64,000 nucleotides of DNA, taken from positions 128,876,163 to 128,940,162 of the forward strand of contig NC_132914.1 in the NCBI RefSeq assembly GCF_047675955.1, given 5' to 3'. The DNA comes from Chlorocebus sabaeus (taxonomy: Eukaryota > Chordata > Mammalia > Primates > Cercopithecidae). The notes under the pieces were generated by a model. It had not been told where the DNA came from. It ran no database searches and saw only the letters and a list, made by a program, of their open reading frames with translations. The first letter of the stretch is position 1; the number at the start of each line of letters is the position of its first letter. Shown here one piece after another: positions 12,065 through 22,974 of this stretch. The position numbers were made by a program, and so were the translations under genes.

Positions 12065-12900
12065 GTAGTATTTCATGTCTCCCATTTTTTTTTCTCAGCG
12101 TAATTTCTTAAGATTTCTCCCTAAAGCTGTCATTCTCAGGAGTGATCATAGAATAACATTGTATTGTATGAAGATTCTGCTATTTGTTCTACATTTGCCT
12201 GGGTTGTTTCTGGGTTTCACTATTTTGAACAAAGCTATTGTGTCATTCTTGTGCAATTGCTTTTTGTAGGCATATTTATGTATTTTTCTTATGTTCCCAG
12301 GAATGGATTTTCTGGGTCATGGGGTTGTTCTATGTGTAATCTTCCTAGAAGCCATCCAAGAGGGTGTCTTAGGGGTGCACCATTGCACATTCCTCCCTCA
12401 GAACCCATCAAAGAGGGTGTCTTGGAACTGCACCATTGCACAATTCTCCACAGAACCCCATCCAAGAGGGTGTCTTAGGAGTCCAACATTTCACACTCCT
12501 CCCCAGAAGCCATCCAAGAGGGTGTCCTAGGGGTGCACCATTGCACACTCCTCCCCAGAACCCATCCAAGAGGGTGTCTTAGGGGTCCAACATTGCACAC
12601 TCCTCCCCAGAAGCCATCCAAGAGGGTGTCCTAGGGGTCCACCACTGCACACTCCTCCCAGCTACACACAGGAGTTGCAAGGGCCTCACTTGGTCTTCAG
12701 CAGGAGGTCAGCTGTTCCAATTCCAGCCATTCTTGTGGACATGTACTGGAGTCTGGCTATGGTTTAATTTGTACTTCCCTGATGCCTGTCGATGCTGCAC
12801 AACTGTCCCTGTGCTTATGGGACATGTGAGAATCCTCTTTTGTGAATTGACTAATCTAAGTTTTTGACCAATTTTAGTCATCACCTTAAAGCATCTAATT
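12065..12900 (-). mobile_element. Old L1 fragment, antisense, split by a minisatellite
   Basis: Positions 12170-12345 match the antisense sense-order of old L1 3' ORF2, with the phrases for an ACAAAGCTATT-like core and a CTGGGTCATGGGG word. Positions 12720-12870 match the part that normally follows, including a TTTGTACTTCCCTGATG word. The stretch between is replaced by six copies of a 52-53 bp tandem unit. Confidence 0.55.
12351..12664. repeat. 52-53 bp minisatellite, 6 copies
   Basis: Units start at 12351, 12404, 12457, 12509, 12561 and 12613 with (G/C)CCATCCAAGAGGGTGTC. The last four alternate between two variants (AACCC... with GTCCAAC, and AAGCC... with CTAGGGGT), giving a 104-bp dimer. 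Confidence 0.92.
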
Positions 12901-14442
12901 AATAGGGTCTCAGGTCACACACTCATGATTCTAAAATCTGGACAGAGCAGAGTGTAGAGAACACTTTCTCTGTTCTGTGAGTTTATCTTTGCTTAAAGCT
13001 GCGTCTGTTTAAGTCTGCGTAGCCCCTCCCCTCTCTCAAACCCGGTTTCCTCTTGTGTGAAATAGCGCAGGCCATGACTGAGTGCTGCTCTCCTGCAGCA
13101 TCTGGGCAGGTGTGGCTCCCCTGGCTGGGCCTTGGAAGCCTCTGGAGGCTCTGGGTTGATTCCTTTGCCTGTCAGTCAGTTTGCTGAAGGGCAGGATTGG
13201 AGGTGGGTGGGGCACTTGGCCTCCAACTGCAGAGGGAAGCTGCCCAACCTCCCTGAGATGCCATGAGGCTGAATCAGGAGAGTCTGCGAGTCCTTCAAGG
13301 GGTGGCCATGGTGCGGAGAGTTGAATTCCAGGAAAAATCCCATTTCCTTCCCTGGCTCAGCCAGAGAGCAGCCAGAGGGCAGGGGCCTCAGATCTCTTGG
13401 TGTGTGCAGCGCTCAGCCTTTTGTGCAGTCAGGGATTCCGTGGCCTCCTCACCCTTCACAGGGGAGGAGCAGACATTTGACTGAGGATGTGAGTTGAGGG
13501 TTGCTGGGTTGGAGGTGATGGAGCTGCTGTCCCCACTGAGAGATGTATCCCATCCATGGCCCTGTGGCCAGGTTCACTGTGGGGTGATCCCCCGCCCCCA
13601 TGGTGCCTATGCACTAAACACATAAACTTCTCTGCCCAGGATGCCACAAAGCCCATACTCTCATTTTGGAACTCAGCGTCTTCTCAACCCTGTCCTGGGA
13701 CTCAAATTCATTGCTCACAGAAGTTCAAGGCAGAGAGAGATATGGGTGAGAATAATGGCGGTTTAAGCTCCCACCTCTGAACACATTTGACATTGTAATG
13801 AGGCAGGTTCAGCAATACACTAGAAGTGATTGATATCGACAGGAGAAATTCCCGTCTTCCAAGCCAGCTCTGCACTCTTATCCCAGGTACCACATCAGCA
13901 ACAGGAAAACAAAGAGAGGCACAGGCAGCCCGGTGCCACATTCTGGGGGTGAATCCACTGCAGGAAATGCTGCCACAATTAGCTGAGAAACCGTACAGGT
14001 CTGTCCCTGGGGGTCGACCGGGGGCTCTGCAGAGAGGACCCTGAGCAACAATCAGTTATGGGACAGAAGGGACCCTCTCATGGCCCCTAAGTAGGTACCT
14101 CTTATAGTGAAGGAAAACGGGGAATTTGAGCCCCTAAAGCTTTGCTACTCTGGGACCAGCAGCATCAGCATCACCAGGAGCTTCTCAGAACTGCAGACTC
14201 TCAGGCCCTCCCTCCATATCTGCCCCACCTGTGGATTAGAGCCCCGTGTGGGATCTGGACCCACGGATATCCAGAGTGAGGACAATCTTCCCCAGCCCTC
14301 CCTGTGGCCTTGTGTGACCAAGTGACCCATTTCTGACCAATGTACTAAGATAAGAGGCCATGGGAGCCACTTCCTGGTCATTTCCTGACAGAGGTGAGCC
14401 CTCTCCTTCTCCTCCTCTCCTCCACTTCCTCAGCTGTGACAT
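12901..14442. other. Single-copy intergenic DNA
   Basis: I recognise no gene, RNA gene or transposon here. The sequence is moderately GC-rich with scattered short open frames on both strands. Confidence 0.45.
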
Positions 14443-15606
14443 AGGAATGGTGATGATGGTGATGATGGTGATGATGATAGTGATGATGGTGATGAGGATG
14501 ATGATGGTGTGGTGATAATGATGTTGATGATGGTGATGAGTGTTATGATTATGACGATGATGGTGATGGTGGTGATGATGATAATGATAATGGTGATGAT
14601 TATTATGATTATGATAGTAATGATGGTGGTGATGATGATAGTGGTGGTGATGATGGTGATAACGATGACGGTGATTATCATAGTGGTGATAATGATAATT
14701 ATGATGGTGATGATTGTCATGACGATGATGGTGATGGTGGTGATGATGATAATGATGATGGTGATGATTATTATGATTATGATGGTAATAATGGTGATGA
14801 TGATGATGATGATGGTGGTGGTTATAATGATGACGATGGTGATGGTGATCATGATGGTAATAATGATGTTGATGATGGTGATGAGTGTTATGATTATGAT
14901 GATGATGGTGTTGGTGGTGGTGATGATGGTGATAAAGATGACAGTGATGATCACGGTGGTGATAATGATGATTATGATGGTGATGACTGTCATGATGATG
15001 ATGATAATGGTGATGATTATTATGATTATGATAGTAATGATGGTGGTGATGATGATGGTGATGATGGTGGTTGTTATAATGATTATGGTGGTGATGGCGG
15101 TGATTACGGTGATAATGATGATGATGATGATGATTGTTATGATTATGATGATAATGGTGATGATGGTGATGATGGTGGTGATGGTGGTAGTGATGGTGGT
15201 GATGGTGATGATGGTGGTGATGGTGATGGTGATGATGGTGGTGGTGATGGTGGTGATGATGGTGGTGGAGGTGATGGTGATGATGGTGGTGGAGGTGATT
15301 GTGATGATGGTGGTGGAGGTGATGGTGATGATGGTGATAGTGATGGTGATGATGGTGGTGGAGGTGATGGTGGTGGAGGTGGAGGTGATGGTGGTGGAGG
15401 TGGTGGTGATGATGGTGGTGGAGGTGATGGTGATGATGGTGGAGGTGATGGTGGTGATAGTGGTGATGATGGTGATGATGGTGATGATGGTGGTGATGGT
15501 GGTGATGATGATGATGATGGTGGTGGTGATAATGATGATGATGATTATGATGGTGATGATGATAATGATGATGATGATGATGGTGATGGTAATGATGGTG
15601 ATGTTG
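14443..15606. repeat. 1.16-kb GAT/GGT trinucleotide-type array
   Basis: This is a long imperfect array of GATGGTGAT words. The 5' two thirds are richer in ATT and TAT interruptions and the 3' third (15170-15500) is richer in GGT and GGAGGT. The plus strand is almost C-free, with no C at all in 15108-15610. A 375-codon open frame of mostly Met and Val (14509-15636) is a by-product of a period-3 repeat without stop triplets. Confidence 0.95.
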
Positions 15607-15611
15607 GTATC

Positions 15612-16111
15612 CCAGAGAGAGAAGAGGATGTGGTGAGATCAGGACAAGGTTCAGAGCACAGACAATCCCACCACAAATGCTGTATGAAATATACTTATTA
15701 TTGTTATAATCATCTCAAATTATTAGGTATGTGGAGACATTCCCCTCCCAGGGGCCATGTCCCCTATCCTGGGCTCCCCAGAAGCTGAGCTCCCCTATAG
15801 AAAACTTCCCTTCTGGTCTTCCCCTCAGCAGCACGCCCTCCACAGAGCATGTAAACTTCCCCCAGACAAGGAGGAGACACAGGTGGGTCCCCTGACCCTA
15901 TACGAAGGGGGTCACTGTGCCTGGCATCCTGGAAAGAGTCATTAATGTAAGGAAACTTGTGTCCCTGAAATAGGCCATCGACAATGCCATTTGAGTTGTG
16001 CTTGGCTAAGGGATGCGAGAACGGACATCAGATGACAGGTGCTGAACCATTTTACTAATGAAGCCTCTGCCTTGCCCACATCATGAGAAGTTTTCCAGCG
16101 GCTTTGGAGCC
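15612..16111. other. Single-copy intergenic DNA
   Basis: No feature recognised between the GAT array and the young Alu. Confidence 0.45.
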
Positions 16112-16434
16112 GCTGCTTTTGTTTGTTTGTTTGTTTGTTTGTTTGTTTGTTTTGAGATGGAGTCTGGCTCTGCCGCCCAGGCTAGAGTGCAGTGGCCGGA
16201 TCTCAGCTCACTGCAAGCTCCGCCTCCCGGGTTTACGCCATTCTCCCGCCTCAGCCTCCCGAGTAGCTGGGACTACAGGCTTCCGCCACCTCGCCGGGCT
16301 AGTTTTTTGTATTTTTTAGTAGAGACGGGGTTTCACCGGGTTAGCCAGGATGGTCTCGATCTCCTGACCTTGTGATCCGCCCGTCTCGGCCTCCCAAAGT
16401 GCTGGGATTACAGGCTTGAGCCACCGCGCCCGGC
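16112..16434 (-). mobile_element. Young AluY of cercopithecid (AluYR-like) type, antisense
   Basis: The reversed tail is a TTTG repeat (16118-16151), followed by a complete and little-diverged Alu. Read in this orientation it has AGTGGCCGGATCTCAGCTC, GGCTAGTTTTTTGT and a GGCTTGAGCC end. I associate these with Old World monkey AluYR copies rather than with human AluY. It sits directly on the T-rich tail of an older Alu piece. Confidence 0.88.
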
Positions 16435-16435
16435 T

Positions 16436-16573
16436 TGTTTGTTTTTTATAGAGATGAGGGGGAGGTCTCACTATGCTGCCCAGGCTGGTCTTGAACTCCT
16501 GGCCTCAAATGATCCTCCTGCCGTGGCCTCCTAAAGTGCTTAGATTACAGGTATGAGCCATCATGCCTGGCCC
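16436..16573 (-). mobile_element. Alu monomer or partial older Alu, antisense
   Basis: One Alu arm in reverse, starting in a TTGTTTGTTTTTTATAGAG tail and ending near TGCCTGGCCC. It is more diverged than its neighbour. The younger Alu appears to have inserted at its poly-T side. Confidence 0.8.
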
Positions 16574-16689
16574 AGGGCTACTGCTTTAAGGGAGGTGCAG
16601 CTGGTCTCCCCAGGCTGCTGTCTGCACGTCTTAGTACATTAGCGTGGAGTGGGCAGGCAAAAAAATGTCACACACCTGCTGAATTCACT

Positions 16690-16815
16690 GTTTGGCTGAT
16701 TATTAGTGAGGTGGGACATCTTTTCTTTTGTTTAACTGTTTTTTGATGTTCCTTTTCTGTGAATTACCTGCTCATAATATCTGCTCATTTTTCTATCACT
16801 CTTTCTTTCTGTTTG
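16690..16815 (-). mobile_element. Possible old L1 fragment, antisense
   Basis: Words such as GCTGATTATTAGTGAGGTGG and CATTTTTCTATCA follow the order seen in antisense old L1 ORF2 ends. The fragment is short and diverged, so the call is tentative. Confidence 0.35.
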
Positions 16816-17217
16816 TTATTCACTTATGGAAGCCACTTAGATGTTGCATATACCAAACTGTTGACAATTAAGCATGAGGCAAACATCACTCCTCAATCTC
16901 ACCTATGTCTTTTCATTTGCATATGGTGGTGGTGTTTACAGGAAGAGGTCTACAGTTCATCACAAGGCTCTAGAGGGAATTAGGATATGCCAACCCGAGG
17001 TATGCTGTTTTGGCATCAGAATTCTTTTGAGCAGAAAGCACTAGAGTTCCTAAAATTCTTTATCTGCCTAAAACCAGAGCCTCCCCAAACAACTCCATTG
17101 TCCTAAGTCTCTCCCCAGGAGCAACTGTAATCTCTTCTTGGAGGTGAGAAGCGCCCCCGCCACATCCCGGCAGACATCGTCACAAAGGACCATGTCTCCC
17201 ATCTGCCCTCCGAGGGT

Positions 17218-18842
17218 CCATTTATCTTTCTTTTTTTTCCTTCTTTTTATTTTATTTTATTTTATTTTTTTTTATTATACTTTAAGTTCTAGGGTACTTG
17301 TGCACAACGTGCAGGTTTTTTACATATGTATACTTGTGCCATGTTGGTGTGCTGCACCCATCAACTCGTCAGCACCCATCAACTCGTCATTTACATCAGG
17401 TATAACTCCTAATGCCATCCCTCCCCCCTCCCCCCTCCCCATAATAGGCCCTGGTGTGTGATGTTCCCCTTCCAGAGTCCAAGTGATCTCATTGTTCAAT
17501 TTCCACCTATGAGTGAGAACATGCGGTGTTTGGTTTTCTGTTCTTGTGATAGTTTGCTGAGAACGATGGTTTCCAGCTGCATCCATGTCCCTACAAAGAA
17601 TATGAACTCATCCTTTTTTATGGCTGCATAGTATTCCATAGTCTACATGTGCCTCATTTTCTTAATCCAGCCTGTCACTGATGGACATTTGGGTTGATTC
17701 CAAGTCTTTGCTATTGTGAATAGTGCCACAATAAACATACGTGTGCATACGTCTTTATAGCAGCATGATTTATAATCCCTTGGGCATATACCCAGTGATG
17801 GGATGGCTGGGTCATATGGTATTTCTAGTTCTAGATCCTTGAGGAATCACCATACTGTTTTCCACAATGGTTGAACCAGTTTACAATCCCACCAACAGTG
17901 TAAAAGTGTTCCTATTTCTCCACATCCTCTCCAGCACCTGTTGTTTCCTGACTTTTTAATGATTGCCATTCCAACTGGTGTGAGATGGTATCTCATTGCG
18001 GTTTTGATTTGCATTTCTCTGATGGCCAGTGATGACGAGCATTTTTTCATGGGTCTGTTGGCTATGTGAATGTCTTCTTTTGAGAAATGTCTGTTCATAT
18101 CCTTTGCCCACTTTTTGATGGGGTTGTTTGTTTTTTTCTTGTAAATTTATTTGAGTCCTTTGTAGGTTTTGGATATCAGCCCTTTATCAGATAAGTAGAT
18201 TGCAAAAATTTTCTCCCATTCTGTAGGTTGCCTGTTCACTCTGATGGTAGTTTATTTTGCTGTGCAGAAGCTCTTTAATTTAATTAGATCGCATTTATCA
18301 ATTTTGGCTTTTGTTGCCATTGCTTTTGGTGTTTTAGACATGGTGTCCTTGCCCATGCCTATGTCCTGAATAGTATTACCTAGGTTTTCTTCTAGGGTTT
18401 TTATGGTTTTAGGTCTAACATTTAAGTCTCCAATCCATCTTGAATTAATTTTTGTATAAGGAGTAAAGAAAGGATCCAGTTTCAGCTTTCTACTTATGGC
18501 TAGCCACTTTTCCCAGCACCATTTATTAAATAGGGAATCCTTTCCCCATTTCTTGTTTTTCTCAGGTTTGTCAAAGATCAGATGGCTGTAGATGTGTGGT
18601 ATTATTTCTGAGGGCTCTGTTCCATTCCATTGGTCTATATCTCTGTTTTGGTACCAGTACCATGCTGTTTTGGTTACTGTAGCCTTGTAGTATAGTTTGA
18701 AGTCAGGTAGCGTGATGCCTCCAGCTTTGTTCTTTTGATTTAGGATTGTCTTGGCAATGTGGGCTCTTTTTTGGTTCCATATAAACTTTAAAGCAGTTTG
18801 GATAGGAAGAATCAATATCGTGAAAATGGCCATTTATCTTTC
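17218..18842 (-). mobile_element. L1PA-type LINE, antisense, 5'-truncated and 5'-inverted, with TSD
   Basis: The element proper is 17231-18829. It starts with the reversed poly-A tail (T-rich, 17231-17275), followed by the 3' UTR and the C-terminal third of ORF2 in reverse. Minus-strand translation of 17847-18098 and 18252-18800 gives L1 ORF2p C-terminal text (for example TAWYWYQNRDIDQWN) broken by stops, so it is dead. The same 13-bp word CCATTTATCTTTC flanks it at 17218-17230 and 18830-18842. The last 29 bases (18801-18829) are L1 sequence in the opposite orientation, the mark of twin priming. ORF1 and the 5' UTR are missing. Confidence 0.93.
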
Positions 18843-19005
18843 AATAAAGTCCTTTACGTTTCCGTAAGTGCACCTCTGCCCTCCCCACCCCCATTAGAAC
18901 GAGATGTGAGCTCCAGAATCTCACTGCTCCTCTGGTATTTGTTTATTTCTGGGACACTCTCATGCATGTGAAGTTTAAAATGTCTAAATGCATGCTTTCT
19001 TCCTG

Positions 19006-19384
19006 TTTTTGTTTTTTGTTTTTTGTTTTTATTGAGACAGAGTTTCACTCTTGTCACCCAGGCTGGAGTGCAGTGGTCATGACGATGACGACGATGATGA
19101 TGATGATGGTAACGATGATGGGTAATGATTATTATCATCACAGGACACTCGGCTCACCGCAACTTCCACCTCCTGGGTTCAAGCGATTCTGCTGCCTCAG
19201 CCTCCCGAGTAGCTGGGGTTACAAGCATATGTCACCATGCCTGGCTAATTTTGGGTTTTTTTTTCAGTAGAGACAGGGTTTCTCCATGTTGGTCAGGCTG
19301 GTCTCGAACTCCCGATCTCAGGGCATCCACCTGCCTCAGCCTCCAAAGTGCTGGGATTACAGGTGTGAGACACTGCGCCTGGCC
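19006..19384 (-). mobile_element. Alu SINE, antisense, with internal GAT-repeat expansion
   Basis: This is a full Alu in reverse with a TTTTTTG-type tail. Between GCAGTGG (ending 19076) and TCGGCTC (from 19149), where an Alu normally has under ten bases, there are about 72 bases of GAC/GAT repeat (19077-19148). The rest of both arms is normal. Confidence 0.9.
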
Positions 19385-21200
19385 ACTTTCTTCCTGTTAA
19401 TGACTTTCACCAGTTAGGCCCCCACCCACTGAAGGTGAGACGCTAGAGGAGAAGTTTTTCTTCCCCTACCGTTCTTTGAAATTAGTTTTCTCACCTAAAC
19501 CTCCACTCTGCTCTCCCAGCAACCAGTGAAGGTTTCTCCATTAAATTTAGTTCAAGACTTTGTAAACGCAGAAACCCAGGAGGAGAAGAAAGTCTGGGCA
19601 AAACCATCTTCCTAGCAGAGTTTCTGTTTTAACAAATTTCCCCAGGAGATGGGTTTCAGCTGGAGGCCCTTTTAACCAAGTCGATCTTTGCACAGAGGGT
19701 GGGGGGAGATCCATCCCTGCCGGGTTCTTTGAGGCTCTTCCCAGTGTGAATTAAAGGGTTGGGGCTAGAGCTTGGGAAAATCTGGAGAATCCACGGAGCT
19801 GGAGCTGCTGCCAAGGTCTGAGGTGTGGCCTCTGGAGGGGAGCCCTGCAGACCGCAGCTGCCCTGGGCTGGGCCTCCCGCTCGGGGGTGTCCTCTCTGCT
19901 GACCTGCCGTGGTCAGACCCCGGTCTGGGTGGAGCAGCCATAAGACATATGCCGGTCTCAAAGGCTCCTCTCCTGCGCTCCTGGGGAACAAGGCAGCAGC
20001 GGATCCTGCTCTTTTCCTGCCTGGGCCACCTTCTTCACCAGGTGAATGCATCTCTTTAAAGCCTGGGATGGAGGATGGAGGCTGGGGGATGGGAATGGGA
20101 AAGAGACTCCAGGAATCCCTGGGAAGGAGAAGGAGGAGGAGAAGACCCTGGCCTTTGGAACCCAGTGAGGCCCCATCCCCTGTGAAGGCTACACTCACCC
20201 TGAAGTGTGCCTGTGCCCAAGAGATTTGTTTCCACGTTGGGGTCTCATCTGGCCAACTTCAGGAGCCTCCAGGTGAGCCAGGAAACAGGAACCTGTCATG
20301 GAGGGGATTCCCCATCCCGGTTAAATACTTCCCTCCCCCACATCCCGAGCTGGCACTGGGGCCTCCTGTCTATGTGGTAGGTGTTCTCAAGAGGGGAACC
20401 CTCCTCCACTTCCTGCCAATCATATACTTTTTAAAAACAAATCCACAAATTAAAACATTTTGACAAGCTGAAGAGTGGTGCATGCAATGCCCAATGAATG
20501 AGAAAAGAAATGTGAAAAACTCATGCCTTATTTCACTCTGTGTCACAAAAATGAATGTGTTGCTCAGGCTCATAAATTTTCGAAAGGAGTTTTTGCTAAA
20601 AAACAAAAATTGCAACCTTCAGAAATGTTGTCTGCTCCCACGGCTCTGAAACAAAAGCCCGCCCTCTTCCAAGCAGGAGAGAGCCCAGCTCTGTTCCTGG
20701 GCACACCCAGGGCCTTCACCCCAAATAGTGGATCCTGTGGGACCCTTAGCACTGGGGCCCTGGGGCACTGGGTGCTGGGCCTGCATGGATTTCTCAGGCT
20801 TGCTGGAATTCCGTGCTTCGGAGCAAACTCCTTCATGCAGGGGAAGCCGAAGGAGAAGGCCCAGGGAGAATGGGGTGTAGAGAAATGACAGGTGCCCTGT
20901 CCTGGGGGAATCAGGAAGGGGTCCTGCAGCCCCTGGTGTGGCGCTTCCCCCATGCACAGTCCGAGCCCCCCACGGCTTCTGCAGGGCCCACCTCAGCTCC
21001 GGGTCCAGGCTGAGCCATTGCTCTCAGTTTCCTCAGCTGTGAAATGGGTTGCTCAACCCACTTGCAGGGTTGTTGAAGCTCAGGCCATATCCTCGGGGAC
21101 AGTCCGTTCTGGAAGCCACAGTCTGTTACCTGCAAATGTGCTCCTCACATCGCCTTCCCACCCACAGCCCCTCAGCCCACCATGGTACCAAGTGGCCAAA
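19385..21200. other. Intergenic DNA without recognisable genes
   Basis: Mostly GC-moderate single-copy sequence with an AT-rich part at 20420-20620. Open frames of 70-184 codons overlap on both strands, and I can connect none to a known protein. Confidence 0.45.
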
Positions 21201-21313
21201 GTCCAAGGCCATACCACCCTGAACACCTACGATCTCGTCTGATTTCGGAAGCTAAGCAGGGTCAGACCTGGTTAGAACTTCGATGGGAGACCAAATGGTG
21301 AAGGCGCTGGGCT
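21201..21313 (+). pseudogene. 5S rRNA pseudogene
   Basis: The sequence follows vertebrate 5S rRNA closely from position 1, including CCATACCACCCTGAAC, GATCTCGTCTGAT, the internal-promoter region GAAGCTAAGCAGGGTC and CTGGTTAG...ATGGGAGACC up to 21292. After that, the 3' strand of the molecule is shortened and scrambled, with only GCGCTG..GGCTTT recognisable. Substitutions include AACACCTAC for the expected GCG-type loop bases and GATTTCGG for GATCTCGG. Loss of the 3' stem means it cannot fold as 5S. No poly-A tail is obvious. Confidence 0.9.
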
Positions 21314-21389
21314 TTCTTCCTCAAACCCCACGACCACAGCGCGATGGACAGGGACCCTGTTGGAGGCCACGTGGCTCACAGGCCTGTCC

Positions 21390-22340
21390 CGGACCCAGCA
21401 CTTTGGCAAAGGCAACGGGGATCGCGACCGGCCGCCCAGGGCCACAGACCCTCCCAGAGCCAGACGCGGAAGGGGAGGGAGCTCTCCCAGGAGCCTCGCG
21501 CGGGACACTGAGCACAGCCCTCCCCGCACACGCGGTTATCCATAAATGGAGACTTGACGCATTCGTGGATTCTGTTTTCCCGGGAGGGTCGCTGGTCCCG
21601 TCTCACCCCACAAATCCTACTAACGGGCATCCGCGAGCTTTCTCGTCTCGACTTTGGACAAGTAAATTGTGTTTTCTCTTTAAAATGACAAATAGCGCGA
21701 GCTTCTGGCGCCCGTGTCAGACTGGAACAGAGACGCTGTCCCACGGGGGAGAGACGCTGACGGTTGAGAATTCTCTGGAACCCCCAGCGGCGCTGACATC
21801 CCAGCGCGGAGCCCGCCCTGCGCCTCCCTCCCCGGCTTCAGGTCCCCCTCGGCCCTGCCCCCCGGGCTGCGCTCCTTGCGAGTCTGCGGCCCCCACGCGG
21901 CCCTGGGACCCAGCGCGGGTCTTCTGCGGACGCCTCCAGCCAGCGCCGGTCCCCGCCCGGAGGACGCTAGTTCGTGTCCTCAAGCAGGAGAAGCAGGTGG
22001 AGACAGACGCTTCCCCCTCCCCGCCCGCCGCCCGCAGCAGCCACCGAGCCTCGACCTGCGGCTCCCGAATGCACAAAGTCCACGCTCCTGCCCGGGACCC
22101 TGAGTCAGGGCCTGTCCCGCCCGCCGCCCCCTCTACGGCCCTGACCCCTCCCGGGCACACCGGGCCGTCCCCGGAGGCGCCTCAGGCTCTGCCCTGCGGG
22201 TCCCCATCCCGCGCTGCTTCCTGCCCTCCGTGGGGGCCGCTGCTCACCCCGCAGGCCCCGCTCAGAGGAGCCCCGCGGCTGGAGAGGCCCCCGCGGCTGG
22301 AGAGGCCCTCGCTGGTGGCCCCCAGATGCCCAAGAGGCCC
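21390..22340. promoter_or_regulatory. Orphan CpG island
   Basis: About 950 bases are GC-rich with many retained CpG dinucleotides (for example runs around 21428-21510 and 21780-22290), unlike the CpG-poor flanks. GC-box-like CCCCGCCC/CCCGCCGCC words occur at 22010-22140. A short duplication of CCCGCGGCTGGAGAGGCC lies near 22270-22310. A 435-codon frame (21283-22590) runs across it but begins in the 5S pseudogene and ends in a MIR, so I do not call it a gene. The island may drive an unannotated noncoding transcript. Confidence 0.7.
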
Positions 22341-22414
22341 TGCCCAGTTCTTCCTTTACCAGCCCCCACGCCTCTGGCTGCCTCTCATCCCTTCTTTAAC
22401 GGATACACTTATTT

Positions 22415-22530
22415 CCGGGGAGCTCCAGGAGGGCAGGGATTTTCTTTCGCTTTTGGATCTGCAGAGCCCAGGACAGCACCTGGCACGTAGTAGCTGCCGC
22501 AAGAAACGCCTGTTAAAGGAAGGAAGGAAC
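22415..22530 (+). mobile_element. MIR fragment
   Basis: The words GAGGGCAGGGATTTT and CAGCACCTGGCACGTAGTAG match a well-known ancient MIR-related 3' block in sense orientation. It lies at the 3' edge of the orphan CpG island. Confidence 0.7.
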
Positions 22531-22699
22531 CAACCAACCAGCACTGCAGAAGGACTAAATGAAAGATCAATTCATCCCAGGTCATGGTAACAGGCACCCT
22601 GTTTCCTCCCAGCCCCGAGACTGGAGAGTTTGTTTTCAGCCTCCTGTTGTCTGACACAGCACAGAGCAATCCTGAGACACAAAGCAGTGAGCCTTTCAA

Positions 22700-22828
22700 A
22701 ATGTTTAATAAACATGGAGTCTTGCTATTCTGGCCAGGCTGGTCTTGAACTCCTAGCCTCAAGCGATCCTCCGTCCTTGGCCTCTCAAAATGTTGGGATC
22801 GTAGGCATGAACCACTGTAACCAACCTC
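22700..22828 (-). mobile_element. Partial Alu (monomer), antisense
   Basis: One arm is recognisable: GGCCAGGCTGGTCTTGAACTC, AAGCGATCCTCC and GTAGGCATGAACCAC. It is strongly diverged and lacks a clear tail. Confidence 0.75.
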
Positions 22829-22974
22829 AAGGCAGGCTTTCCAAGACACAGGATTCCGCCTGTCAACTGTAACCATGGAAACCATTCCTTAGTTCATTGT
22901 CACCGCCATTCCTAACTCTGATGTGAAAATCCCTGCTTTCCTCAACATAACCCAGTTAGGGTCGCACTCATCAC

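Noticed and set aside
14509..15636. 375-codon open frame rich in Met, Val and Ile
   Set aside because: It is the direct result of a period-3 GAT/GGT repeat with no stop triplets. The long all-Ile/Thr reverse frame has the same cause.
18252..18833. 193-codon minus-strand frame as a gene
   Set aside because: It is the C-terminal part of L1 ORF2 preceded by an inverted L1 piece, with stops before the natural end.
21283..22590. 435-codon frame in the orphan CpG island as a new gene
   Set aside because: It begins inside a 5S pseudogene and ends in a MIR. GC-rich DNA has few stop codons, and the Pro/Arg/Ala composition is that of CpG islands.
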